DNA from: Deltaproteobacteria bacterium RIFCSPHIGHO2_02_FULL_44_16 | Lineage (GTDB): Bacteria; UBA10199; 2-02-FULL-44-16 | DNA length: 64,000 nucleotides | Assembly (NCBI GenBank): GCA_001798185.1 | Contig: MGRM01000014.1 | Location: 1 to 64,000, forward strand | Direction of reading: 5' to 3' | In this document: piece after piece, positions 43,007 to 52,064 of the stretch | How the letters are laid out: every line of letters begins with the position of its first letter | Numbering within the stretch: position 1 is the stretch's first letter | The notes under the pieces: generated by a model | Told to the model about the DNA's origin: nothing | The model's database searches: none | What the model saw: the letters and a program-made list of their open reading frames with translations, nothing else | Translations under genes and position numbers: made by a program

Positions 43007-44269
43007 TTAGCGATTTTGCTCTTGCTGCATTCTCAATACTTTGGTGAGAGGAATAAAAGAACCGCCAACAAGATTGAGAACCATTAAGCGAAGCCGGCTT
43101 TCTAAAGACATAAGACCTATGCCTATTTGAAATGAACCATCGCTTAATTGGAGGGGAATAGCGTCTTCCATTCCACTGATGATAATGTTTCTCGTTGTTG
43201 GATCATAGGTAATGCTGAGCGAATTTGAAAGGAGGCTTAATTTTTGCTGATCGGTTTCACTTAAACTCGCTAACAAATCCTCTTTGGAAATTTGAACTTC
43301 CAAGGAACTAAAATTGTTATTTTCGTCATAATGAAAAAGGGGAACAACAGCTTCCTTGATATTTGGAAGCCATACTTCATCTTCAACGCTTAAGACATCG
43401 CCAGCGTATGAATAGTTAATTCCAGCATCTCTTAAAAGCCGTATCATTTCTTGAGCAGTAAGGAGCTCAGAGAGATATTTATTCTGCTCACGTGCTCTTG
43501 CCAGGGCTTCATGAAAACTTTGAGGGACCAGAGTATCAACATTTATGAGAGAAGCTTTATCATCGATTGTCGGTGTCGAAGTACGAGCAAACTTCTGAGA
43601 TGGGCATTCCTTTTGAGTTCTGATTTCCAACGAAGGGCCTCCAAGCGCAAGAATATTACCAAATCGAAAGGCAAAATGGCCATCTTGATATGGCATGTTA
43701 GGGAAAACTTCTCTCCACGCACTTTCATCAAGAGAAAACGAAACGCCTTTTCGCGAAGGATAGGTTTTGCCATTTGAAAGGGAAATTTCTCCTAAAGGAT
43801 TTTCAGAACAAAAAAGAATGTGCATTGTTGGTTTGGAAGTGAAACCGCCCACATTATTTCTTTTAAAGACCGGACCGACTTCAGGGTTTTCAGGTTGAAC
43901 AATTCCATATCGAATACGTGCGAGGCCGCGTATCACATTGTTGTCAGCATCTGAATAGAGTGAGGCATTGTTTTTTGGACCAGCTGTTCGCGACTGCTGA
44001 TCTTGTAAGCGCACTTCTATTTTTTGAATGAGCAAAGAAATCAGGGCTTCGGGATCTTTGCAGCTATTGGGCTGATAAGCTGCGACTTCATCCAAGATGA
44101 ATGAAAAAGTTTCATCATTTGCAGCGATACCAAATTGATGTCGGATCTGATCCAACTCATGAGCAATTTTTTCTGCCTGAGCATGAGTTCCTGCAGAACC
44201 ATAATTTAAAACTTGGCTAAGAGCAGTAAAGAGCGACTCCAGTGATGATGTGTTTCGTATTGTGGTCAT
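43007..44269 (-). CDS. unrecognised cytoplasmic protein
   Basis: The 420-residue protein has no signal peptide, membrane segment or motif I can name. It is mixed alpha/beta, with a helical N-terminus (about 1-95), a beta-rich centre and a C-terminal ESRLRLMVLNLVGG helix. AAGGA precedes ATG 44269. It is followed on the opposite side by the Cys-rich lipoprotein gene on the same strand, 72 bases upstream. Base composition looks like its neighbours. Confidence 0.6.
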   Translation of the reverse strand: MTTIRNTSSLESLFTALSQVLNYGSAGTHAQAEKIAHELDQIRHQFGIAANDETFSFILDEVAAYQPNSCKDPEALISLLIQKIEVRLQDQQSRTAGPKNNASLYSDADNNVIRGLARIRYGIVQPENPEVGPVFKRNNVGGFTSKPTMHILFCSENPLGEISLSNGKTYPSRKGVSFSLDESAWREVFPNMPYQDGHFAFRFGNILALGGPSLEIRTQKECPSQKFARTSTPTIDDKASLINVDTLVPQSFHEALARAREQNKYLSELLTAQEMIRLLRDAGINYSYAGDVLSVEDEVWLPNIKEAVVPLFHYDENNNFSSLEVQISKEDLLASLSETDQQKLSLLSNSLSITYDPTTRNIIISGMEDAIPLQLSDGSFQIGIGLMSLESRLRLMVLNLVGGSFIPLTKVLRMQQEQNR

Positions 44270-44341
44270 CTTTATATCCTTTTTGTAATCAGCTCAGGTT
44301 TCTTATTAAATTGCGTATTCTTCTCAAATTTCCGACACGCC

Positions 44342-44989
44342 CTAGTCGGACAGAGGAATCGTACAAAGTCCGACGCCATTCTCTTTCTTACAAAAAGCAC
44401 CTTCATTACAGTCTTTGTCTGCTTCGCAAAAATGTCCCTCTCCAATTGGTAATACAAGACAGGATTGACGACACATCCCGGGTATTTTGGATGGTATGGG
44501 CTTTCCTTCGGCATCAACGGTGCCAATGACCATTTCACAAAAATAACCTTCTGCGCATTCTTCGTCTGATTGACAAAAGTCATCGTGATGAATGGGAATG
44601 CAGATACCTGGTTTCAAGCTTAGTTTTTCTTGAAAGGCGATATCTCTATATTCACAAATATAACCTTTCTTGCACTCATCGTCAGAAACACAAAAATCGT
44701 CATGACGAGGTTCTTCACCTGGACAATATTGCAGACAAGAATGGGGCTGAGTTAAAGCTCCTGTGCCATCAGGGCATTCTCTGTATTCCATGGTACAAAC
44801 AAAGTGCTCGCATTGGTTGTTCTCACTACAAAATTGATCCTCTTCGCATTCAGAGTTGAGCGTACATTGTTTTGCTTCTTTATCCAGATCGATATCAGGA
44901 TCGACTTGGACATCTTCTCCAACGTTGCATCCCATGGAGATCATAAATGCGAACATCATAACGATTTGTTTTGCGTGAAGTTTTTTCAT
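44342..44989 (-). CDS. Cys-rich lipoprotein with Dickkopf-like repeats
   Basis: The 215-residue protein has a lipoprotein signal ending FMISMGC and then five Cys-rich units of the type C.S/DDEC..GYFCE (CTLNSECEEDQFCSENNQC; SDDECKKGYICEY; SDEECAEGYFCEM; ADKDCNEGAFCKK). This is the pattern of the Dickkopf N-terminal Cys-rich domain found in myxobacterial surface proteins. It should be disulphide-bonded at the surface. AAAGGAG precedes ATG 44989. Its upstream region carries GTATTC-type inverted repeats. Confidence 0.8.
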   Translation of the reverse strand: MKKLHAKQIVMMFAFMISMGCNVGEDVQVDPDIDLDKEAKQCTLNSECEEDQFCSENNQCEHFVCTMEYRECPDGTGALTQPHSCLQYCPGEEPRHDDFCVSDDECKKGYICEYRDIAFQEKLSLKPGICIPIHHDDFCQSDEECAEGYFCEMVIGTVDAEGKPIPSKIPGMCRQSCLVLPIGEGHFCEADKDCNEGAFCKKENGVGLCTIPLSD

Positions 44990-45039
44990 TGTCTGCTCCT
45001 TTGTTTTTTGATCATGCTAACAAAAGTATCGACCGAAGA

Positions 45040-45172
45040 GTATTCCGAGTTGCTAGAATAGGATAAATTTCGTATTCTTATTGAATACGACTTTAAAAAT
45101 TTAATGAATAATTACAATTAGTTATAGAATATATATTTAAAAATGAAACTTTTGAGTATACTATCGGAATAC
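45040..45172. promoter_or_regulatory. cluster of GTATTC inverted motifs between divergent genes
   Basis: GTATTCCGA (45040-45048), its complement TCGGAATAC (45164-45172) and the palindrome CGTATTC-N5-GAATACG (45071-45089) occur within 135 bases of an AT-rich intergenic region. The gap lies between the Cys-rich lipoprotein gene and the TIGR02147 gene. They look like regulator binding sites; the regulator is unknown, though the adjacent TIGR02147 product is a candidate. Confidence 0.4.
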
Positions 45173-45183
45173 AAAAAAATATT

Positions 45184-45276
45184 GTCATTCCCGCGAAAGC
45201 GGGAATCTCAGGAGATCCCTGCTTTCGCAGGGATGACATGCAAAACTGGATATCCTTTACTTCGTTCAGGATGACA
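45184..45276. repeat. composite REP of the 'CATTCCCGCGAAAGCGGGAAT' type
   Basis: GTCATTCCCGCGAAAGCGGG and CCCTGCTTTCGCAGGGATGA are followed by TATCCTTTACTTCGTTCAGG ATGACA, two common dispersed repeats in tandem. The element ends eight bases before the next ATG, so it forms the 5' leader of that gene. Confidence 0.75.
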
Positions 45277-45286
45277 TCGAGGTTTT

Positions 45287-46099
45287 ATGCCGGATATTTT
45301 TCAGTACCACGATTATCGTCTCTATTTAAAGGATGTGTATGAAGAGCAGAAGGTTCGGAATACACATTATTCTTTTCGTTTTATGGCAAAGCGAGCTGGG
45401 TTTTCTTCTCCAAACTTTCTTCAGCTCATTATGCAAGGGAAGCGAAATTTAAGTCACGAAAGTATTCTGAAAATTTCTCGCTTTCTGAAGCTCAATAAAG
45501 CCGAAGCTGAATTTTTTGAAAATTTGGTCCATTTCAATCAGAGTCGTACCGACGAAGAGCGCAATACGTATTATGCTCGACTCTCAGCGCAAAAACAGTA
45601 TTTGGCGATTCGGAAGATTGAGAAGGTTCATTATGAATATTTTTCTCAGTGGTATCATGCTGCCATTCGTGAACTGGTGTTGCTTTCTGAATTTCAAGAA
45701 GATCCTGCGTGGATTGCGCAACAACTTCATCCTCTGAGTCCTCAAGAGGCCGCAACATCGCTCACTTTATTGCAGGAGTTAGGATTTATTGTTCGAGATA
45801 AATCTGGGAAGTTGACACAACAAGACCGATTCATTGATAGCGGTGATGACATTCTCTCTTTGGCTGTTGCCAATTATCATCGAGCGATGATTACCAAAGC
45901 TTTGGAGTCGATTGAAGGGACGTCTCCTGAGAGAAGAGAGATCAATGCGCTGACCTTTGCCGTTTCAAAAAAACGTATCCCAGAAATGAAAACCATGATT
46001 CAAGAATTTAGAAAGAAGATGGGCTCTCTGCTTGCGGAAGAAAAAAATACCGACGAAGTGTATCAGTTAAACATTCAGTTTTTTAATCTTACAAAATAA
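45287..46099 (+). CDS. TIGR02147 family protein
   Basis: The 270-residue protein begins DIFQYHDYRLYLKDVYEEQK and continues with SFRFMAKRAGFSSPNFLQLI and a helix-turn-helix-like N-terminal half, the diagnostic features of TIGR02147 (DUF4423). The family is typical of Fibrobacter, Bdellovibrio and deltaproteobacterial genomes, is often lineage-expanded and is thought to regulate transcription. The start ATG 45287 has only GAGG upstream, provided by the end of the REP element. Confidence 0.85.
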   Translation: MPDIFQYHDYRLYLKDVYEEQKVRNTHYSFRFMAKRAGFSSPNFLQLIMQGKRNLSHESILKISRFLKLNKAEAEFFENLVHFNQSRTDEERNTYYARLSAQKQYLAIRKIEKVHYEYFSQWYHAAIRELVLLSEFQEDPAWIAQQLHPLSPQEAATSLTLLQELGFIVRDKSGKLTQQDRFIDSGDDILSLAVANYHRAMITKALESIEGTSPERREINALTFAVSKKRIPEMKTMIQEFRKKMGSLLAEEKNTDEVYQLNIQFFNLTK

Positions 46100-46107
46100 A
46101 GTGAATC

Positions 46108-46143
46108 CGTCGTCGCTCCCCAGAATTATGGGGAGCGACGACG
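46108..46143. terminator. perfect 15-bp hairpin after the TIGR02147 gene
   Basis: CGTCGTCGCTCCCCA, loop GAATTA, TGGGGAGCGACGACG. It has no T run, so it may act as an mRNA-stabilising hairpin or as part of a double terminator with the hairpin at 46152-46188. Confidence 0.6.
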
Positions 46144-46151
46144 TGATAAAC

Positions 46152-46188
46152 AAAAAAGGCGCGTTCCTTAGTGTGGTCGCGCCGTTTT
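46152..46188. terminator. bidirectional terminator between the TIGR02147 gene and HU
   Basis: AAAAAAGGCGCG, 14-base loop, CGCGCCGTTTTT: a GC stem with A and T runs on either side, placed between convergent genes (TIGR02147 on plus, HU on minus). Confidence 0.8.
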
Positions 46189-46213
46189 TGATTTTCCAAA
46201 TTTTAAAAAAATA

Positions 46214-46486
46214 TTAGCAAACCCATGTCTTCAATTGCTTACCTGGCTTGAAACGCGGAACGCGACGTGCCTTGATGTTGATAACAGCGCCGGTCTGCGG
46301 ATTACGACCAGTTCGCGCTTTTCGACGGGAGACGTAGAACGTTCCAAAACCCGTGAGTGTAATCTTGTCGTTTTTACGCAAACATTTGGCGACATTATTC
46401 GTCACAGCGTTCAGAGCTTTCTCGGCCTGAGCCTTCGAAATCTTGCAATCCTTCGAGATTGTGTTGATTAATTCTGCTTTTGTCAT
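46214..46486 (-). CDS. HU-type DNA-binding protein
   Basis: The 90-residue protein has the HU/IHF core with GFGTFYVSRRKARTGRNPQTG and INIKARRVPRFKPGK, the beta-arm that wraps DNA. It compacts and bends DNA as a dimer. ATG 46486 gives the normal 90-residue length with GGGGG about nine bases upstream. A promoter TTGACA-N17-TAGATT lies at 46602-46574. Whether it is HU or an IHF-like subunit cannot be told. Confidence 0.93.
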   Translation of the reverse strand: MTKAELINTISKDCKISKAQAEKALNAVTNNVAKCLRKNDKITLTGFGTFYVSRRKARTGRNPQTGAVINIKARRVPRFKPGKQLKTWVC

Positions 46487-46573
46487 TGAAGTCACCCCCT
46501 TTCAGATTGGATTTCAAAAAACAGTCTTTGTGCAATGCTTGGGTGATGCGTATTTCCTGTTTTTGATTTCTGC

Positions 46574-46602
46574 AATCTATGTGATGATATTTTTATTGTC
46601 AA
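46574..46602 (-). promoter_or_regulatory. promoter of the HU gene
   Basis: On the minus strand TTGACA (46602-46597), 17-base spacer, TAGATT (46579-46574), about 90 bases before the ATG. Confidence 0.5.
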
Positions 46603-46667
46603 ACAAAATGGTGGCGCAAAAGATGATTTTGTCGTCACTTGCCACGATCTCATCATGGCAAATCACG

Positions 46668-46695
46668 TTGACTTTTAAAGTTGCATCTCGATAAT
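46668..46695 (+). promoter_or_regulatory. possible gyrA promoter
   Basis: TTGACT (46668-46673), 16-base spacer, GATAAT (46690-46695). If used, P1 copy 4 (46711-46847) would be transcribed as the gyrA leader and would fold into a strong hairpin just before the ribosome site. The 384-base gap between HU and gyrA holds only the two promoters and this element. Confidence 0.45.
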
Positions 46696-46710
46696 GCCAA
46701 ATCAACTGAT

Positions 46711-46847
46711 GAGAACTTATTTCAAAATGTTTGCTGTTCGCGGGTCCTGTCACCAGCGCCGTTCCACCTCCCCGCTGACGCGGGGCACCCCTGGGATCCG
46801 GACGCTGATGCCACCCACAATCATCACCAATTTTGAAATAAGTTCTC
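46711..46847 (+). repeat. P1 palindromic element, copy 4
   Basis: Arms GAGAACTTATTTCAAAAT (46711-46728) and ATTTTGAAATAAGTTCTC (46830-46847) are perfect 18-base inverted repeats. The core is subtype A (CGCGGGTCCTGTCACC ... CCCCGCTGACGCGGGG ... GGGATCC). The element ends 9 bases before the gyrA ribosome site AAGGAG. Confidence 0.92.
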
Positions 46848-46870
46848 TATGCTTTTAAGGAGTCACCATC

Positions 46871-49800
46871 ATGGCCAGCCATTCTGCAGAAGTAATTCCA
46901 ATTAATATCGAAGAGGAAATGAAAGGTTCGTACCTTGACTACGCCATGAGCGTGATCATTGGTCGGGCCCTTCCTGATGTGCGCGACGGTCTGAAGCCAG
47001 TCCATCGCCGCATTCTTTATGCGATGTTTCGTGAAGGTCTCCTTTCCAATAAAAAATTTAGTAAATGCGCCGGTGTGGTCGGTGAAGTGCTGAAAAAATA
47101 CCATCCGCATGGTGATACTGCTGTCTACGATACCCTCGTTCGCATGGCTCAAGATTGGAATTTGCGTTATCCCTTAATCGATGGACAGGGGAATTTCGGT
47201 TGTTTTACGGGAGATACGCGTGTCCGATTAGCTGATGGAAGTTCAAAATCTTTTGAGGAGTTGGTAAGAGATGAAGCTGAAGGGATATCTCATTTTACCT
47301 ATACCATCGGTAATAATGGAGCCATTGCTATGGTCCCAATTCAAGCTCCGCGCTTAACCAAAATAAACACTCCGATCGTCTGCGTGACACTCGACAACGG
47401 AGAAAAAATTCGTTGTACACCGGATCATCGTTTTTTACTTCGTGACAACACCTATCGAGAAGCTCGTGATTTGAAGCCAAACGATGCGTTAATGCCATTC
47501 TACAGCAGACCCTATAGTGGAAGCGATGCGAACTTGAACGAATACGAAGAAGTCTATAATCCATCTCATCATCAATGGATTTTTGCACATCGTTTAGCCG
47601 ATGCGTACAACCTCAAGGCAGGTATTTATTTCAGAAACGCAGGTCGTGTTCGTCACCACAAAGATTTTCATAAATGGAATAACGATCCTCGCAATATCAT
47701 CAGGATGTCATGGGCAGACCACCGTCGCCTGCATATGAAATATCTCAAGAAACTTTGGGAGGATCCACAATTCCGAAACAAAATGACGAAAGTCTTAGCA
47801 AAATTGTGGAAAGATCCGAAGTTCAGAGAGAAAACAATTGCTGCAATTGGGAACGAAAATCGGCGCCGATGGAAAGATCCAGCGTTTCAGTCGAAACAAC
47901 AGAAAGCAAAGGAAGAACTGTGGAAGAACCCAGAATTTCGAGAACGAATCTTAAAAGCAGCGATGCAAAAAAACGTCCTCCTTTATGGAACCGAGAAACA
48001 GAAAGAGGTTATCACACAAGCTCAAAGAGAATGGCTCAAAGCAATGTGGCAAGATCCTAACTATATTGCGACACAACGAGATCGCATGAAGGAGATTTCC
48101 AAGGCTCTCTGGGCAAGTCCCGCGCATCGCAAAAGAATGCAGGATCTCTCTCGTCGTCGAATGCGAACGCCAGAGATGAAGAAAATGACAAGCCAATGGT
48201 CTAAAACTCAATGGCAGGACGTCCAATATAGAAAGGCACGTTCAACACAAAGTGTTCTTCAATGGAAAGATCCAAACTATTGCGAAAAATTTGAAGGTCA
48301 CTTTTCATCAAACGGTCACGTGACCACGCGTGCGCGTTTTTTTTCGATTTGTATTGAAGCCATGGAATCTCCAAAAGGACTCAATGCTGAGAGTTATGAG
48401 CGAGTTCGGTCTTCAAAGAAAGCTCGCGGTGTGGTGAGATTTGAGCAAGGATTTGAACGTTACTGTAACGAGGACTGGGAGATTCTTCAGGAGGCTTGTG
48501 GCATCCGAAAAGAGCAGTGCGTTCAGACAGGTCGGTCCGCATATCTTAATCATAAGGTTGTTGTGGTGGAACCTGCGGGACGAGCAGATGTTTATGATTT
48601 AACGGTAGATGAGACGCATAATTTTGCACTCGATGCCGGTGTTTTTGTGCACAACTCGATAGACGGTGACTCTGCGGCGGCCTATCGTTATACAGAGGCG
48701 AGGCTCCGCGCTATAGCTGAAGAGCTTTTGGCAGACATTGATAAAGAGACGGTCGATTTTTCTCCTAATTTTGATGGTACCACTGAAGAACCTACTGTTC
48801 TTCCGAGCAAAATTCCAAACCTGCTCATGAACGGCTCGGACGGCATTGCCGTCGGTATGGCCACGAAGATTCCACCGCATAATTTAGGTGAAATTATCGA
48901 TGGTTGTCTGGCGGTCATTCAGAATCCGAATGTGACGACCAAAGAGCTCAACAAGTTAATTCCAGGACCCGACTTCCCGACCGGAGGTTTTATTCATGGT
49001 CGTGAAGGGATTCGATCGGCGTATGATACCGGTCGTGGCATGGTGCGCATGCGCGCGCGTGCCGTGATTGAATCGATGGCCAAGGGAGACCGTGAATGCA
49101 TCGTGGTGACGGAAATTCCGTTTCAAGTGAATAAAGCAAAGCTCGTGGAACGCATTGCGGAACTTGTGCGTGATGGAAAGATTGAAGGGATCAGCGATCT
49201 TCGCGATGAATCCGATCGCGATGGCATGCGCATTGTCATCGAACTCAAACGAGGAACCGTTGCTGCTGTTGTGCTTAATCAGCTCTACACGCACACGGCT
49301 ATGCAGAGTTCATTCGGTGTGATCATGCTCTCGATCGTGAACGGTCAGCCAAAAGTGCTGAACCTTCGTGAGATGCTGACCTATTTTGTCGATCACCGTA
49401 AAGAAGTCGTGATTCGTCGCACAGCGTATGAACTTCGAAAAGCAGAAGAGCGCGCCCATATTTTAGCGGGCCTTAAAATTGCCGTTGAAAATATTGATGA
49501 GGTGATTGCTCTTATCAAGAAATCGAAAGAACCAGCCATTGCCAAAGTTGCTCTTATCAAAGCTTTTCAACTGAGTGAGATTCAAGCGCAAGCGGTGTTG
49601 GAGATGCGTTTACAGCGACTGACCGGTCTTGAACGCGAGAAAATCATCGCCGAATATAATGAAATGCAAGCGCTTATGAAGAAACTCAAAGAGATTTTGG
49701 GAAGTGAAAAATTAGTGATGAGCATTATCTCTGAAGAGCTTACTGAAACGAAGAAAAAATTTGGAGATGAACGCAGAACCGTGATTCAAGATAAAGTTGA

Positions 49801-50773
49801 AGATCTTTCGGTGGAAGATCTGATTCAAGAAGAAGAGATGGTGGTTACCGTTTCGCATCACGGTTACATTAAACGAAATCCGATCTCTCTCTATCGTGCG
49901 CAGCGTCGGGGTGGAAAGGGAAAGAAGGGGATGACCACACGAGAAGAGGATTTTGTCGAAGAACTTTTTGTGGCTTCAACCCATAATTCTGTTCTTATTT
50001 TTTCTTCTTCCGGAAAAGTTTATTGGTTGAAAGTTCATCAAATTCCTCAAGTAGGACGAGTTGCCCGTGGTCAGTCCATTACGAATCTCGTGAATATGTC
50101 AGGCGGCGAGCGTATTGCCGCTATCCTTCCAGTTCGAGCATTTGAAGAAGGGCAGCATATCATTATGGCAACCAAAAAGGGCGTGATTAAAAAGACCGAT
50201 CTGATGGCTTATTCCAATCCACGCGCCGGTGGAATTATCGCGTGTACGATTGATGAGGGAGATGAGCTCATTACGTGTCATTTAACAGATGGTTCCCAGG
50301 AAATTTTCCTTGCGACGAAAAATGGCCAAGCGATTCGTTTCCCTGAAGCCGATGTTCGGCCCATGGGAAGAAGCGCTCGTGGCGTACGCGGTATTACCTT
50401 AAAGAAAAAAGATGAAGTGATTGGCATGGAAGTTCTCTCTTCAAAGGCAACAATGCTCACGGTTGCAGAAAGAGGATACGGCAAACGAAGTGAGATTAAC
50501 GATTATCGCGTGCAATCGCGCGGTGGTTCAGGAATTATTAATCTCAAAGTGACTGATCGTACGGGACTTGTCATCGGTGTGAAGCAGGTGACAGAGAATG
50601 ATGATATTATGCTTGTGACTGATGGCGGAAAAGTGATTCGCAGTCGTTGTAAAGAGATTTCCGTGATCGGACGTGCAACACAGGGAGTGCGACTCATCAA
50701 CGTTGATCAAAATGAAAAAGTGGTTTCTGTGGCAACGCTCGCAGAAGACGATGAAGATGAGGCATCAGAATAA
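46871..50773 (+). CDS. gyrA: DNA gyrase subunit A precursor containing an intein
   Basis: The 1300-residue product is GyrA interrupted by a 485-residue intein at residues 111-595. After splicing it would be 815 residues, normal for GyrA. The N-terminal extein has [20 protein letters not shown] and [20 protein letters not shown]; the C-terminal extein resumes with [17 protein letters not shown]. The catalytic Tyr becomes residue 122, the E. coli number. The C-terminal beta-pinwheel contains the GyrA-box-like [10 protein letters not shown]. GyrA forms the A2B2 gyrase that introduces negative supercoils. AAGGAG precedes ATG 46871. Confidence 0.97.
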   Translation: MASHSAEVIPINIEEEMKGSYLDYAMSVIIGRALPDVRDGLKPVHRRILYAMFREGLLSNKKFSKCAGVVGEVLKKYHPHGDTAVYDTLVRMAQDWNLRYPLIDGQGNFGCFTGDTRVRLADGSSKSFEELVRDEAEGISHFTYTIGNNGAIAMVPIQAPRLTKINTPIVCVTLDNGEKIRCTPDHRFLLRDNTYREARDLKPNDALMPFYSRPYSGSDANLNEYEEVYNPSHHQWIFAHRLADAYNLKAGIYFRNAGRVRHHKDFHKWNNDPRNIIRMSWADHRRLHMKYLKKLWEDPQFRNKMTKVLAKLWKDPKFREKTIAAIGNENRRRWKDPAFQSKQQKAKEELWKNPEFRERILKAAMQKNVLLYGTEKQKEVITQAQREWLKAMWQDPNYIATQRDRMKEISKALWASPAHRKRMQDLSRRRMRTPEMKKMTSQWSKTQWQDVQYRKARSTQSVLQWKDPNYCEKFEGHFSSNGHVTTRARFFSICIEAMESPKGLNAESYERVRSSKKARGVVRFEQGFERYCNEDWEILQEACGIRKEQCVQTGRSAYLNHKVVVVEPAGRADVYDLTVDETHNFALDAGVFVHNSIDGDSAAAYRYTEARLRAIAEELLADIDKETVDFSPNFDGTTEEPTVLPSKIPNLLMNGSDGIAVGMATKIPPHNLGEIIDGCLAVIQNPNVTTKELNKLIPGPDFPTGGFIHGREGIRSAYDTGRGMVRMRARAVIESMAKGDRECIVVTEIPFQVNKAKLVERIAELVRDGKIEGISDLRDESDRDGMRIVIELKRGTVAAVVLNQLYTHTAMQSSFGVIMLSIVNGQPKVLNLREMLTYFVDHRKEVVIRRTAYELRKAEERAHILAGLKIAVENIDEVIALIKKSKEPAIAKVALIKAFQLSEIQAQAVLEMRLQRLTGLEREKIIAEYNEMQALMKKLKEILGSEKLVMSIISEELTETKKKFGDERRTVIQDKVEDLSVEDLIQEEEMVVTVSHHGYIKRNPISLYRAQRRGGKGKKGMTTREEDFVEELFVASTHNSVLIFSSSGKVYWLKVHQIPQVGRVARGQSITNLVNMSGGERIAAILPVRAFEEGQHIIMATKKGVIKKTDLMAYSNPRAGGIIACTIDEGDELITCHLTDGSQEIFLATKNGQAIRFPEADVRPMGRSARGVRGITLKKKDEVIGMEVLSSKATMLTVAERGYGKRSEINDYRVQSRGGSGIINLKVTDRTGLVIGVKQVTENDDIMLVTDGGKVIRSRCKEISVIGRATQGVRLINVDQNEKVVSVATLAEDDEDEASE
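47201..48655 (+). other. GyrA intein with HNH homing endonuclease
   Basis: The intein begins with Cys ([20 protein letters not shown], block A), has block [10 protein letters not shown] with the conserved T..H, and ends [20 protein letters not shown] plus Asn, followed by extein Ser: all residues for standard splicing are present. Between lies an HNH-like motif [20 protein letters not shown] ... HRRLH (around 47650-47735), then about nine repeats of a 16-20 residue W-x-(D/N)-P-x-(F/Y) unit (47750-48290), likely DNA-binding modules. No LAGLIDADG motif is seen. Insertion is after GQGNFG, 12 residues before the catalytic Tyr. Confidence 0.95.
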
Positions 50774-50776
50774 GAG

Positions 50777-51556
50777 ATGAAGTATTTTCTTTTCTGCTTC
50801 TTTCTTTTTTCATGTCAAAGTAAAAGTATCGAACGTCATATCAAAGAAGCAGAGCTTTCTGTCGCTTCTGGAGATTTTGAAAAAGCGGCATCTCGCTACC
50901 ACAATCTTGCTCAAGATTATGAGGAGCATCCTGAATCTGTGGCTTGGCTCATGCAATCAGCCGAACTTTTAGAGCTTCGTCTTCATGATGAAGAAGCTCT
51001 GAAGCGTTATCAACAAGTGGTCGAAAAAAATCCTTTGGGGAATTTTGGGAAAGAGGCGAGAAAACGACGCGCAGCTCTTTTCGAACGTCTTGGGCTTATT
51101 CAAGAATATCTCGAAGAATATACTCAACTTCTGAAATATTATGGAAGCGATGCTGAAGCGCCGCTCTATCGGCTTCGTATTGCGGAAGGTTTTATCATGG
51201 CGGATCAATATGAACAAGCGCGGTTAGAGTTGAAAACAATACTTTTTGATCCTGATTTTCCAAAAAATCTTCTGGAACAAGCATTTTTTGATTTAGGAGA
51301 AACTTTTTATCTGCAAGATCGATATCATGAAGCACAAAATATTTATGAAGAATTTTTAAGACGCTATCCGCTTTCAACACTTTCTGGAGAAGTTTATCTC
51401 AAACTTTCACATACCCTCGAAGTGCAAGGGTATCTCGGGGATGCCTATCGTGTTCTGCTTCTTGCTCGCGATCTCTATCCTGACCCAGCGGTGATCGAAG
51501 AACGTCTCAAACGCTTGGCCAAGCGTGCTCGCATCACGCCCTTAGGGAAGGATTAA
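50777..51556 (+). CDS. TPR lipoprotein, BamD/YbgF-like
   Basis: The 259-residue protein has a very short lipoprotein signal (FLFCFFLFSC) and about six tetratricopeptide repeats (FEKAASRYHNLAQDYEEHPE, FDLGETFYLQDRYHEAQNIY). This resembles BamD or YbgF-type outer membrane assembly factors, but the repeat type is common so the role is uncertain. It begins three bases after gyrA and is probably co-transcribed. Confidence 0.78.
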   Translation: MKYFLFCFFLFSCQSKSIERHIKEAELSVASGDFEKAASRYHNLAQDYEEHPESVAWLMQSAELLELRLHDEEALKRYQQVVEKNPLGNFGKEARKRRAALFERLGLIQEYLEEYTQLLKYYGSDAEAPLYRLRIAEGFIMADQYEQARLELKTILFDPDFPKNLLEQAFFDLGETFYLQDRYHEAQNIYEEFLRRYPLSTLSGEVYLKLSHTLEVQGYLGDAYRVLLLARDLYPDPAVIEERLKRLAKRARITPLGKD

Positions 51557-51618
51557 TCCTCGACAAAGGAAAAAAGATCCGCTACGACAAAAAAAAATCT
51601 TGAACAAAGGAGATGTCC

Positions 51619-52053
51619 ATGAAGGCCGAACGTACGTTAGCCATGATTAAGCCAGATGCAGTCGAAAAGGGAGTTATTGCCGAAATTATAAAGCGCATCG
51701 AAGATGCGAATCTCAAAATTGTCGGTTTGAAAATGCATCATCTTTCGAAACAACGTGTAGAAGGATTTTATGCTGTTCATAAAACCAAACCTTTTTTTAA
51801 TGCATTAACCACGTATATGGCGTCTGGTCCTTCTATCGCTCTTGTTCTCGAAGGTGAGAAAGCGATTTCCACATGGCGAACTGTCATGGGAGCTACAAAT
51901 CCAGAAGAAGCTCAAGAAGGGACCATTCGTGGTGATTTCGGAACCAATATTGAACGCAATGCAGTTCACGGTTCTGATGCTTCCGATACCGCAACGTTTG
52001 AAATTTCTTATTTCTTTGATGACAGTGATCTTGTTGAATACGAATGGGTTTAG
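51619..52053 (+). CDS. ndk: nucleoside diphosphate kinase
   Basis: The 144-residue enzyme begins ERTLAMIKPDAVEKGVIAEI and has the active-site His in NAVHGSDA. It balances NTP and dNTP pools by phosphate transfer from ATP. ATG 51619 is preferred to 51613 because AAAGGAG (51606-51612) would touch the latter. Full family length. Confidence 0.97.
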   Translation: MKAERTLAMIKPDAVEKGVIAEIIKRIEDANLKIVGLKMHHLSKQRVEGFYAVHKTKPFFNALTTYMASGPSIALVLEGEKAISTWRTVMGATNPEEAQEGTIRGDFGTNIERNAVHGSDASDTATFEISYFFDDSDLVEYEWV

Positions 52054-52064
52054 GGTTGGTGAGT

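Noticed and set aside
46443-46694. 83-codon frame between HU and gyrA
   Set aside because: It overlaps the HU gene and two promoters, has no ribosome site and no family-like sequence.
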